Assembly: GCF_017876675.1 (NCBI RefSeq)
Contig: NZ_JAGIOI010000001.1
Location: forward strand, 4,154,001 to 4,218,000
Origin: Arthrobacter stackebrandtii
GTDB lineage: Bacteria; Actinomycetota; Actinomycetes; Actinomycetales; Micrococcaceae
Length of the DNA: 64,000 nucleotides
Direction of reading: 5' to 3'
The position numbers and the translations under genes were made by a program. The notes under the pieces were generated by a model. The model saw only the letters and a program-made list of their open reading frames with translations. It was not told where the DNA came from and made no database searches. The stretch's first letter is position 1. Each line of letters opens with the position of its first letter. This document shows positions 1-8,222 of the stretch, piece by piece.

Positions 1-2030
1 ATCATGTACACCTTGAGCCCGTCCCGGCCACGGACCAAGCCATTGTCGGCCATGACGGCCAGGACACGGTCAGCCTCACCCAGTGTGCGGCAAAACGGCA
101 CCATGACAATGACGTTGGAGAAGCCGCAGTAGTTGCGCAGGCGCTGGATGGCCCGGCACTCGAGCTCAAAGCCGTCTTTGTAGCGCGGGTCGTAGTAGCG
201 TGAGGCTCCCCGGAACCCGATCATCGGGTTGGACTCCTCATCCTCGAAGGCTGAACCGCCCACCAGGTGGGCGTACTCGTTCGTTTTGAAGTCACTAAAC
301 CGCACCACTGCCGGTGCCGGGTAGAACGGCGCAGCCAGTTTGGCCAGGCCCCGTGCCAATGTGTGCACAAAATAGTCTGCTGGGTTTTCAAAGCCGCGCG
401 TGAGCTCCTTGATTCTGGACTGCTCCGCCGGGTCCGTGACACGTTCCGGATGGGCCAGTGCCATGGGGTGCACTTGGATCATGTCGTTGATGACGAACTC
501 CATGCGCGCCAGTCCAATGCCCTTGGCCGGAAGACGCCACCATTTGAATGCCTCGGAGGGGCTGGCCAGGTTGAGCATGACTTCCGTTCGCGTGGCCGGC
601 ATCTCGCCGAGGTCCACATCGTCTTGGGCACTTCCCAGGAGACCCTCATAGACATGTCCGGTGTCGCCGTCCGCGCAGGAGACCGTGATGGCCTGCCCAT
701 CGGCAATCGTGCTGGTGGCGTTGGAGGTTCCGACGACGGCGGTGATCCCCAGTTCCCGGCTGACGATGGCCGCATGGCTGGTTGCCCCGCCCCTGTCCGT
801 GACGATGGCCTTGGCCCGTTTCATGACCGGGACCCAGTCTGGATCGGTTTGTTCGGCTACCAGTACGGAACCGTCCACAAAGCTGCCGATGTCAGCGGCG
901 CTCTTGATCACGCAGGCGGTCCCCGAGGCAATCGAATCACCCACTGCGGCGCCTTCGGCCAGCAGCGGTCCTTCCTCGGTCAGCCGGTGCGTGCTCATCA
1001 CGGTGCCGCTCTTGCGGGCCTGGACAGTTTCAGGCCGTGCCTGGACGATGAACAGCTCGCCGCTCACCCCGTCCTTGGCCCATTCCATGTCCATCGGCCG
1101 GCCATAGTGGTTCTCGATCTGGATGGCCCACCTGCCCAACTGGACAATTTCTGCGTCGTCCAGGCAAAAGGAGGCCCGTTCCGCATCACTGCTGTCAACC
1201 ATGAGCGTTCCCGCACCGCCGCTGGCCGGGTACGTCAGTTTGCGCGTCTTGGACCCGAGCGTCTTTTCGATCACCGGTGAGAACGCCTCGGTGTCCAGGA
1301 GTGGTTTGAAGACCCCGTATTTGTCTGGGTTCACCATGCCCAGGACCACTGTCTCGCCCAGCCCCCAGTTTGCGCTGATGACGGCGGCCCTGGGAAAACC
1401 GGTTTCGGTGTCAATCGAGAACATGACACCGGCGGCGCCCACATCGGAGCGGACCATGAGCTGAACACCCACCGACAATGCCACCTCAAGCTGTCCGTAG
1501 TGCATGATCTGGCGGTAGCTGATGGCCCGGTCGGTGAAGAGGGAGGCATAGCAGCGAAGGCAGGCATCCACCAGCTGCTGCTCGCCCCTGACGTTCAGGA
1601 ACGTTTCCTGTTGGCCGGCAAAGCTGGCGTCGGGCAGGTCTTCGGCAGTGGCGCTGCTGCGGACGGCGACGGCGGGTTCTTCCTCTCCGCTGCGCTCGGC
1701 CAGCTCACGGTAGAAGGAACGGATTTGGGCGGCCGTTTCATCCGGAAACTTACCGCTGAGGATCAGTGCCCGAATCTCGCTTCCGATGTCCCGCCAGTTG
1801 GAGTCGCTGCCGTTCTTGCCTGCGAGTATCCGCGCCAGCTTGGGCGCCATGTTGTTCGCCACGATGAATTCGCGGTAGGCCGAAGCTGTGAGGGCGAAAC
1901 CGCCTGGCACCCTGACCCCTTCGGCGGACAGCGAATGGAGCATCTCACCCAGGGAGGCATTTTTTCCGCCGACATCGGCAACGTCCTTAATGCCAACATC
2001 CTCAAGCAAGACAACATTCTCTTTGTTCAC
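1..2030 (-). CDS. ppsA: Phosphoenolpyruvate synthase (partial, C-terminus outside window)
   Basis: Converts pyruvate, ATP and water to PEP, AMP and phosphate (gluconeogenic direction). The minus-strand frame is open from a GTG at 2030 to the window edge, about 676 residues of a usual ~790. The N-terminal ATP-grasp domain has the GGKNASLGEM and AVRSSATAEDLPDASFAGQQ motifs. The swivelling phosphohistidine domain follows, with GGATSHAAIVSRELG and the catalytic His near residue 419. The start of the PEP-binding barrel (GFRGASRYYD) is visible before the edge. The GTG is preceded by AAGGA about 12 nt upstream and by an in-frame stop at 2049-2051. It is divergent from the alcohol dehydrogenase gene, with two DosR-like palindromes between them. 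The long plus-strand frame opposite it is a shadow. Confidence 0.95.
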   Translation of the reverse strand, partial: MNKENVVLLEDVGIKDVADVGGKNASLGEMLHSLSAEGVRVPGGFALTASAYREFIVANNMAPKLARILAGKNGSDSNWRDIGSEIRALILSGKFPDETAAQIRSFYRELAERSGEEEPAVAVRSSATAEDLPDASFAGQQETFLNVRGEQQLVDACLRCYASLFTDRAISYRQIMHYGQLEVALSVGVQLMVRSDVGAAGVMFSIDTETGFPRAAVISANWGLGETVVLGMVNPDKYGVFKPLLDTEAFSPVIEKTLGSKTRKLTYPASGGAGTLMVDSSDAERASFCLDDAEIVQLGRWAIQIENHYGRPMDMEWAKDGVSGELFIVQARPETVQARKSGTVMSTHRLTEEGPLLAEGAAVGDSIASGTACVIKSAADIGSFVDGSVLVAEQTDPDWVPVMKRAKAIVTDRGGATSHAAIVSRELGITAVVGTSNATSTIADGQAITVSCADGDTGHVYEGLLGSAQDDVDLGEMPATRTEVMLNLASPSEAFKWWRLPAKGIGLARMEFVINDMIQVHPMALAHPERVTDPAEQSRIKELTRGFENPADYFVHTLARGLAKLAAPFYPAPAVVRFSDFKTNEYAHLVGGSAFEDEESNPMIGFRGASRYYDPRYKDGFELECRAIQRLRNYCGFSNVIVMVPFCRTLGEADRVLAVMADNGLVRGRDGLKVYM

Positions 2031-2136
2031 AGTAATCAGTTTTCCTTGTCACTTGTTCACCGGTGTTGCGCCGTAAGGCCTTCTTGGGCCAGCTGCCCAC
2101 GCAACGAGTCAAACCCCGTTGGAGGGTGCCCGGATA

Positions 2137-2213
2137 GGGGCCAAAGTCACGACTGTGCTGCAATGCGAGACGGACCATCTCGGAATGTCATACACCAGGA
2201 GGCCAAAGGACCT
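2137..2213. promoter_or_regulatory. Candidate DosR/OsdR-type operator pair between ppsA and adh
   Basis: Two imperfect palindromes lie in the divergent promoter region. GGGGCCAAAGTCAC at 2137-2150 matches 11 of 14 positions of the DosR core GGGACTWWAGTCCC. AGGCCAAAGGACCT at 2200-2213 is a related GGNCC-type dyad. That response regulators of this family control PEP/pyruvate dikinase and alcohol dehydrogenase genes in other actinobacteria is family knowledge. Assignment here rests only on motif likeness and gene context, and no such regulator gene lies in the window. Confidence 0.35.
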
Positions 2214-2307
2214 TGTGCCCTTGCGGGAGGCGCGCGCCGAGGTCACACTCAAAAGGAGCGCTGCTCGGCAACCGGGCCGGTGCCAGAATCCGGCGAAGGA
2301 GGCAGCC

Positions 2308-3309
2308 ATGCGTGCATGGTGGATAGAGGAACCGGGTCCGATGGCCTCGCATCCCCTTGTCTGGGGCGAACGGCCCGACCCGATACCCGGGCCCGGCGAA
2401 TTGCTACTGCGTGTATTGAGTTGCGGGGTCTGCCGCACCGACCTGCACCTTGCCGAGGGCGACCTTGCCCCCCGGCACCTGCACATGATCCCGGGCCACG
2501 AGGTGGTGGGAGTTGTAATCGGGATGGGTCCGGACTGCAACGAGGTTCAGATCGGCGACAGGGTTGGCGTGCCATGGCTGGGCCAGACGTGTGGTGCATG
2601 CCGGTTCTGCCTGCTTGGGGAAGAAAACCTGTGCCTCTCCCCCACCTTCACGGGCTGGGACCGTGACGGAGGCTATGCTGAACTCGTCACGGTGGTTGAG
2701 GCCTTCACCTACAGGATCCCTAAGGTGTTCAGCAACGTAGAGGCTGCGCCCCTTCTGTGCTCGGGCATCATCGGCTACAGGGCGCTCCAACGGGCTGCGC
2801 TGCCTGCCGGCGGGCGTCTGGGAATTTACGGTTTCGGCGGATCGGCCCACATTACGGCCCAGATCGCGTTGCATCAGGGTGCCTCCATCTATGTCATGAC
2901 ACGCTCGGCCGAAGCCCGCGCACTCGCTGTGGCACTGGGGGCAGTGTTCGTGGGTGATGCCATGGACGTTCCTCCCGAGCCTGTGGATTCTGCCATCCTC
3001 TTTGCGCCTGTTGGAGACCTGGTGCCGGTTGCCCTGCGGGCACTGGACCGTGGCGGAACCCTTGCCGTGGCTGGCATCCACCTCTCTGACATCCCTTCGC
3101 TGCACTACGAAACGGAGCTGTTCCAGGAACGGGCACTGGTCAGCGTCACGGCCAACACCCGAACGGATGGCCAGGAACTCTTGAGCATCGCCGCGCAGAT
3201 CCCCATCCAACCGACCACAACGACCTATCCTTTTTCAGCCGCCGACCAGGCCCTGGCCGACCTGGCCGGGGACTGTGTCACAGGTGCCGCCGCTCTCCTC
3301 ATGGACTAG
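2308..3309 (+). CDS. Zinc-dependent alcohol dehydrogenase family protein
   Basis: A 333-residue medium-chain dehydrogenase/reductase expected to oxidise an alcohol or reduce an aldehyde with NAD(P). Catalytic-zinc ligands are in CGVCRTDLHLAEGD and GHEVVG. The structural-zinc lobe CGACRFCLLGEENLC carries four cysteines. The nucleotide-binding region includes GIYGFGGSAHIT. The ATG at 2308 was chosen because GAAGGAGG sits 6 nt upstream and the protein then begins at the normal family position; the frame is open further upstream. Its TAG stop overlaps the stop of the convergent LigD-type gene in a CTAG tetranucleotide. It is divergent from ppsA with DosR-like sites between. The substrate cannot be told from sequence. 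Confidence 0.9.
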   Translation: MRAWWIEEPGPMASHPLVWGERPDPIPGPGELLLRVLSCGVCRTDLHLAEGDLAPRHLHMIPGHEVVGVVIGMGPDCNEVQIGDRVGVPWLGQTCGACRFCLLGEENLCLSPTFTGWDRDGGYAELVTVVEAFTYRIPKVFSNVEAAPLLCSGIIGYRALQRAALPAGGRLGIYGFGGSAHITAQIALHQGASIYVMTRSAEARALAVALGAVFVGDAMDVPPEPVDSAILFAPVGDLVPVALRALDRGGTLAVAGIHLSDIPSLHYETELFQERALVSVTANTRTDGQELLSIAAQIPIQPTTTTYPFSAADQALADLAGDCVTGAAALLMD

Positions 3310-4205
3310 CACGCCGACGGCGGAGGAATCACGGGAACCAGGCCGGCGTCGATTCTTTCGATGACCTCCCGGTACCCCAGTTGGGCGAGCCCGGGCGTGG
3401 CAATTTCGGACCACTGGCGCGGTGCCGCCGCGGTGGGCGTCGGCCGGCCTCGCAGCGAATAGGGCACAATGGTGGTCTTGGCCTGCCAGTTCTGGCTCCA
3501 GTCAATGAAGATCTTCCTGCGCCGCACGTCCTTGCCCATCCGGCTGACGACTAACTCGGGGTGGTCGTGTTCCATGGAAAGGGCCACCTCATGGGCCAGG
3601 GCAGCAATGTCCGCCGAAGACCGTCGGCCGTCCAGGCCGGCATACACGTGGATTCCCTTGCTGCCGCTGGTCACGGGCAGCGACGGCAGTCCCAGCCGGT
3701 CCAGTGATCCCTTGGCAATGAGCGCCACGGCTGCGCACTCAGCCAGCCCGGCACCTTCCCCGGGGTCAAGGTCAAGGACCAGCCGGTCCGGGTTTCCGGG
3801 CTTGCCGGCGTCAGAGAACTGCCACTGCGGAACGTGGATCTCCAAGGCCGATATTTGGGCGAGCCAGGCCAAGGTGCGGGCGTCGTTGACCAGCGGATAC
3901 ACGGCATCGTGGTCTTTGTGGTGCAACCGCTGCCTTATCACCCAGTCCGGTGTGCCTGTGTCGAGGTTCTTTTGGAAGAAACTATTCCCGGGGGCAGCGG
4001 CTGTTCCCACGCCGTCCACCCAACGTTTCCGGGTGGCGGGACGGTTCCTGGCCCACTGGATCAGCACGGGCGCAACATGCAGGTAGTAGCTGGCGACGTC
4101 GGTCTTTGTGGTGCCAGTTTCAGGGTAAAGGATCTTCGCCGGATGGCTTAGCCGGACTGTCCCGTCCCCTGCATCCATCCGTCGCCGTGCGCTTGCGTCA
4201 TTCAT
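3306..4205 (-). CDS. LigD-type DNA polymerase (primase-polymerase domain protein)
   Basis: A 299-residue stand-alone member of the polymerase domain family of bacterial DNA ligase D, the AEP-type enzyme that fills or extends ends during Ku-dependent non-homologous end joining. Visible motifs are LVLDLDPGEG (metal-binding Asp pair), VTSGSKGIHVYAGL, and RRKIFIDWSQN near the C-terminus. The ATG at 4205 has GGAGGG 5 nt upstream. The frame is open further upstream but that extension is low-complexity. No ku or ATP-dependent ligase gene lies in the window, so partners must be encoded elsewhere if the pathway is complete. It is convergent with the alcohol dehydrogenase, the two stop codons overlapping by 3 bp. 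Confidence 0.88.
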   Translation of the reverse strand: MNDASARRRMDAGDGTVRLSHPAKILYPETGTTKTDVASYYLHVAPVLIQWARNRPATRKRWVDGVGTAAAPGNSFFQKNLDTGTPDWVIRQRLHHKDHDAVYPLVNDARTLAWLAQISALEIHVPQWQFSDAGKPGNPDRLVLDLDPGEGAGLAECAAVALIAKGSLDRLGLPSLPVTSGSKGIHVYAGLDGRRSSADIAALAHEVALSMEHDHPELVVSRMGKDVRRRKIFIDWSQNWQAKTTIVPYSLRGRPTPTAAAPRQWSEIATPGLAQLGYREVIERIDAGLVPVIPPPSAC

Positions 4206-4711
4206 GCAGACCCTCCGTGCAGCTTGGGGTGCGGTCCGGGGCCTCGGCGGCGCTTTGGCCATCAGCGGCCGGAACACCGGAGCGCTGGCCGGGCCGGGTG
4301 TGCCCATGAGCCGGAAACAGTGAAGAATGCCTGTTTGCCATGGCACCGGCATCGGGATGTCATCCCGGCCCAGTCTAGGCCCTTCCCCTGCACCACGCAC
4401 CACTTGGCACTGCCCGTCCTAGCAGCAGTTGTTCCGGTCCGGCGAAACCACTCAAGACTCAGCGGTGAATCCGCGCGGCAGGCACATACGCGGGCCGTGG
4501 TGGATCACGGGGACTTCAGTTCCGGCGCAGAGCCCGATTCCCTTCTCCTGCTCAGGTTCCGGAGGTCCGTGGAACGGCTCTGCCACGTTTGAGATTCTCT
4601 GGCGGCTCATGTCCCGGCAGGGGACGTTTGGCACTAGTGGAACAGGCGGCCCTCAACAAGACTGCAGTTAACCACCTGCCACCGCACTGCCGCCAAAAAG
4701 GGGCCACTTAC
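4206..4711. other. 506-bp intergenic region between divergent ligD-type and flavodoxin genes
   Basis: No credible gene is seen here. The notable element is a DosR-like dyad at 4510-4523, annotated separately. Short frames in this stretch lack ribosome-binding sites and family-like sequence. Confidence 0.6.
4510..4523. promoter_or_regulatory. Candidate DosR/OsdR-type box upstream of flavodoxin gene
   Basis: GGGACTTCAGTTCC matches the DosR core GGGACTWWAGTCCC at 12 of 14 positions and is flanked by G on the left and GG on the right. It lies 188 bp upstream of the flavodoxin start and about 300 bp upstream of the LigD-type gene. It is the best of the DosR-like sites in this cluster. Function is inferred from motif and neighbours only. 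Confidence 0.4.
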
Positions 4712-5251
4712 ATGAGCATTGCCGTCATCTACGAATCAATGTTTGGCAATACGAGGAAGATTGCCCTCGCCATCGCTGAGGGACTTGCACCATTCGGGAT
4801 GGTGTCCACCGCGAATGTCAACGACCCGCGCGCCAGGAAAGCCGCCCATTCAGCCAACTTGCTTGTGCTCGGCGGTCCAACCCACGTGCACGGCATGAGC
4901 CGTCCATCCTCGCGTCAGGAAGCACTGACATGGTCCAGTGATCCCCGGAAGGACCTGGAGCTTGAACCCTTGGCACCAGGAACAGGCGTCCGTGAGTGGC
5001 TCCGGGACACCGAACTCATTCCTCCCCTGAGTGCGGCCTTTGACACACGGGTCGACATCGCCCACCTGCTTTCAGGTGCGGCCTGCGGCCACATCCAGCA
5101 TGCCTTGGCGAAGCGGGGCTCTCGTGAGGTCATTGCACCTGAAAGTTTGCTAGTCACCAAAGACAACATCCTAGGCGTAGGCGAACTGGCCCGTGCCCGG
5201 GACTGGGGCACCAGCGTGGGCCGGGCCATGGAGCGGTTCCGCGACCGCTGA
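4712..5251 (+). CDS. Flavodoxin-like protein
   Basis: A 179-residue protein with the flavodoxin-type phosphate-binding loop near its N-terminus (SMFGNTRKIA, residues about 9-18) and the LVLGGPTHVHGMSRP loop that contacts flavin. Expected to bind FMN and act in electron transfer or as a small reductase. The ATG at 4712 was chosen because the fold begins at once (MSIAVIYESMFGNT); the 41 residues encoded upstream in frame look non-coding. The C-terminal half is more divergent than classical flavodoxins. It sits among PEP synthase, alcohol dehydrogenase and DUF4389 genes, consistent with a low-oxygen or stress role (inference). Confidence 0.82.
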   Translation: MSIAVIYESMFGNTRKIALAIAEGLAPFGMVSTANVNDPRARKAAHSANLLVLGGPTHVHGMSRPSSRQEALTWSSDPRKDLELEPLAPGTGVREWLRDTELIPPLSAAFDTRVDIAHLLSGAACGHIQHALAKRGSREVIAPESLLVTKDNILGVGELARARDWGTSVGRAMERFRDR

Positions 5252-5671
5252 GGCGCCGCACACTGCAGGCTTTCCGCGAATGACCTCCGCGCCAATGCCA
5301 TCGTACTGAACAGACCTGGCCTTGTGTGATGCCGTGCTCAAGTGGCTGGCAAACGGCACCACAACCGGGCCCAACGCAAGAAACTGTCCCCTTGCGAGCC
5401 AAGGAGGCTGGCCTCGGCACGTCCCGCTGGCTGCCTTGCCCTGGCCAGGATCTTCCCGTGAGTGGCTTGGTGCGTCAGAAACTAGTGGGATCCCTTGTTT
5501 GCAACCTGATGGGCGTACATGCCAGCAAGGTTTCCCTTCCCGTGCCAGAGACCATTGTCCTGGCTTGGGGTTGGGTTGCCTGGATCGGGTCCAAAACCAC
5601 CAGGCCTTTCTCCTCTACTGCCGGTGCGCCGTACAGGACAAAGTGGAGAGCAACAGTCGGGGAGCGATGAG
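5252..5671. other. 420-bp intergenic region upstream of the DUF4389 gene
   Basis: No gene or clear terminator is recognised. An AACTGTCCCC segment near 5390 is only half of a DosR-like site and is not called. Confidence 0.5.
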
Positions 5672-6643
5672 ATGACAAGCACTGCAGAGATTGACAACGG
5701 CACACCGGATCCGGGAGGTGCCCGTGGTGGAGCCGCGGGTGGCGTCGTGGCGCTTGCGCTGGGAATTCTTCTGGCCTTGCTCGGTGCGACCGGGATCGCC
5801 GGTGGCATAGTTGCCTCCACGGTATCTGCCGGGCAGGGACCGGACGGATATCTCAGTTCCCCGGCACGGGAATTCACCACCACGTCCTACGCACTCACCT
5901 CTCCGCCAGCCAGGATTGGCACTGAGAAGGTTCCCTTTGACTTTGGCAGCTTCCGGCTTAAAGCCACACCCTCCCAGGCCGGAGGGCAGGTTTTCGTTGG
6001 CATCGGACCCAAGACTGACGTTGACCGCTACCTCAGCGGCGTCAACATCAGCGAAATCGCCGGCGTCGAGTCTTCTCCTTTCCGGGTGCAGTACCGGGAT
6101 GTTCCCGGAACTGCTGCCGCAACGCCTCCGGGTGACCAGGGCTTTTGGACCGAATCTTCCTCCGGGCCGGGGACCCAGCAGCTCACCGTGGACCTGCGCA
6201 GCGGCAACTGGGTTGCGGTTGTCATGAATTCCGACGCCGGGGCCGGCGTCACGGTGAATCTGCAGGCAGCGGTCCACTCCGCCTGGCTGGACACCGTCCC
6301 ACCAACCCTGTGGATTGGCGGGCTGGTGCTGCTGGTCCTTGGTGGCGGCCTGGTGGTGCTGGGTGCGATTCTCCTTGGCAGGCAGGCGGCCCCTTCGATG
6401 CGGCCAGGTGGCGATGCCGTCCCCGCCACGACCGGGGTCTACCCTGCAAGGCTCTCCGGGAAGCTTGACCTACAGCTGTCCCGAGGACTGTGGCTGGTCA
6501 AATGGCTCCTGGCCGTGCCGCACTTCTTCATCCTCTTTTTCCTGTGGGTCGCCGTCGCCATCACCACCATCACCACCATCATCGCCGGCTTCGCCGTCCT
6601 CTTCACCGGTCGGTACCCCCGTTACCTTTTTAGTAGCCCCTAA
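5672..6643 (+). pseudogene. DUF4389 membrane protein gene truncated by IS110 insertion
   Basis: The frame encodes 323 residues, of which about the first 316 are native. There is an N-terminal transmembrane helix (residues about 20-50), an extracytoplasmic domain, a second helix near residues 215-240, then the start of the DUF4389 domain (LWLVKWLLAVPHF, two hydrophobic segments, ending GRYPR). In this family the domain normally continues past GRYPRG with further helices. Here the frame runs into insertion-sequence DNA at about 6621-6624 and stops at 6641-6643. The missing C-terminus is not found beyond the insertion elements, so it was lost rather than displaced within this window. The ATG at 5672 has GGGAG upstream. 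Function unknown; the product is probably non-functional. Confidence 0.75.
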
Positions 6644-6879
6644 ACGAGTAAGAATTGGGGTTGTTGGTCTGTCGGTCCCGGCATGATTAAGTCCCCCAGT
6701 CGTTGATGATCCGGGGGGTGTTGTCACCGGGGTCCGATAGGCGCCAGGGGATCGCTAATGGGGACCGGACCAGCACAAGGAACCGTCGTGTAGGTCAGCC
6801 GTAACGTGGATGCCGAGCCTTGCCGCCGTAGGACAAGCCAACGAATGTTTCACAGGACTAGATTTCTGGGAGGTTTACG
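6640..6879 (+). ncRNA. Candidate IS110 bridge RNA locus (left-end non-coding region)
   Basis: IS110-group elements encode a structured bridge RNA in the non-coding end upstream of the transposase; this is family knowledge. The region here can fold into at least two hairpins. CCCCC 6693-6697 pairs with GGGGG 6713-6717, enclosing a 15-nt loop. GGTCC 6731-6735 pairs with GGACC 6762-6766, enclosing a 26-nt loop. Loop sizes are compatible with guide loops, but no covariation or guide-target match could be computed. Confidence 0.4.
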
Positions 6880-8079
6880 TTGATCAACAACCATGACGAA
6901 GTCGATATCTTCATCGGTATTGACGTCGGAAAGAGCAATCACCACGCGGTCGCTATTGACCGGGCAGGCAAGAAAATCCTGGACCGGGCGCTGCCTCAGG
7001 ACGAGGCGAAGATCCGGGCGATCATCCAGGCCGTGGCTGGGAAAGGCACCGTGCTGCTCGTCGTTGACCAGCCCTCGACCATCGGGGCGCTGCCGGTGGC
7101 CGTGGCCCGTGCCGAGGGCATCATGGTCGGCTACATTCCCGGCTTGGCCATGCGTCGCATCGCGGACCTGCACCCGGGAGAGGCGAAGACCGACGCCCGG
7201 GATGCTGCCATTATTGCCGAGGCAGCCAGGTCGTTGCCGCACACGCTGCGTTCGATCGCCCTGGCTGATGAGCAGGCCGCGGAACTGTCCATGCTCTGTG
7301 GTTTCGATGATGATCTGGCCAAGCAGGCCACCGCGACCTCGAACCGGATCCGGGGCCTGCTCACCCAGATCCACCCGGCCCTGGAACGGGTTATCGGCGG
7401 CCATCTGGACCACCCGGCCATGGCCGAGTTGCTGATCAAATACCCCTCCCCGGAGAAGATCCATAACGCCGGGCAAACCCGGGTCAGGACGCTGTTGACC
7501 AAGTACGCTCCGCGGGGCGGGAAACCCTGGTCTGCGGACATCTTCGCCGCCCTGAGCGAGCAGACAGTGACCGTGCCCGGGAGCGGTTCAGCCGGGATCG
7601 TGCTGGCCCAACTCGCCGCGATGCTCAAGCAGCTGCGCACTGCCCGCAATGAACTGCTGACACAGATCGAAGCTCTGGTGGAGGCCCACCCTCTTCACGA
7701 GGTCCTGACCTCCATGCCGGCCGTCGGTGTCAGGACCGCAGCACGCATCATCACCGAAGTCGCCGGCAAAGAATTCCAATCCTCCGGGCACCTGGCCTCC
7801 TACGCCGGCCTCGCCCCGGTCACCTGGCGCTCCGGGACCTCGATCCGCGGCGACCACCCCTCAAGGAAAGGCAACAAAACCCTGAAACGGGCGTTCTTCC
7901 TCTCCGCGTTCGCCGCGCTCAAAGACCCGCTCTCACGCGCCTACTACGACCGGAAACGCGCCGAGGGCAAACGGCACAACCAGGCCCTGATCGCCCTCGC
8001 CAGACGCCGCTGCGACGTCCTGTTCGCGATGCTCCGCGACGGCACCCTCTACGACGCCCCAACACCCAAAGCCACATAA
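6880..8079 (+). CDS. IS110 family transposase
   Basis: A 399-residue transposase. The N-terminal RuvC-like DEDD domain begins FIGIDVGKSNHHAVAI (Asp15) and has TDARDAAIIAEAAR near residues 105-120. The C-terminal transposase_20 domain has AVGVRTAARIITEVAG and YAGLAPVTWRSGTS, with the serine characteristic of the family. Start is TTG at 6880, with GGGAGG 6 nt upstream; no ATG fits better. The frame is intact, so the element may be active. It lies between the truncated DUF4389 gene and IS1249 copy 1. Confidence 0.93.
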   Translation: MINNHDEVDIFIGIDVGKSNHHAVAIDRAGKKILDRALPQDEAKIRAIIQAVAGKGTVLLVVDQPSTIGALPVAVARAEGIMVGYIPGLAMRRIADLHPGEAKTDARDAAIIAEAARSLPHTLRSIALADEQAAELSMLCGFDDDLAKQATATSNRIRGLLTQIHPALERVIGGHLDHPAMAELLIKYPSPEKIHNAGQTRVRTLLTKYAPRGGKPWSADIFAALSEQTVTVPGSGSAGIVLAQLAAMLKQLRTARNELLTQIEALVEAHPLHEVLTSMPAVGVRTAARIITEVAGKEFQSSGHLASYAGLAPVTWRSGTSIRGDHPSRKGNKTLKRAFFLSAFAALKDPLSRAYYDRKRAEGKRHNQALIALARRRCDVLFAMLRDGTLYDAPTPKAT

Positions 8080-8222
8080 CCACCAACGACTACCCGCCGG
8101 ACGAATCACCCCGCCGGCCACCCCAGCCTGCCCAAAAACACGCTCCCAAACTCTTTCGAAAAAGTGGGTTAGCGGCCAGAATGTGTGTATGAAAAGTGGC
8201 TTTTGGCCAGTAATCATATGGG

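Larger units (their letters stand above)
6622..8165 (+). mobile_element. IS110-family insertion sequence
   Basis: The element has a DEDD-type transposase, a ~255-bp non-coding left end and a short right end. No terminal inverted repeats are visible, as expected for the family. The left boundary (about 6621-6624) is inferred from where the DUF4389 frame departs from its domain. The right boundary is uncertain because IS1249 copy 1 starts at 8166. Either the whole right end is present or IS1249 interrupts it. Confidence 0.8.

Noticed and set aside
267-1280. Plus-strand 337-codon frame at the left edge
   Set aside because: Opposite a clear PEP synthase frame that carries all expected motifs.
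3306-4205. Full-length ATP-dependent DNA ligase D
   Set aside because: Only the polymerase domain is present; no ligase or phosphoesterase domain lies in or beside it.
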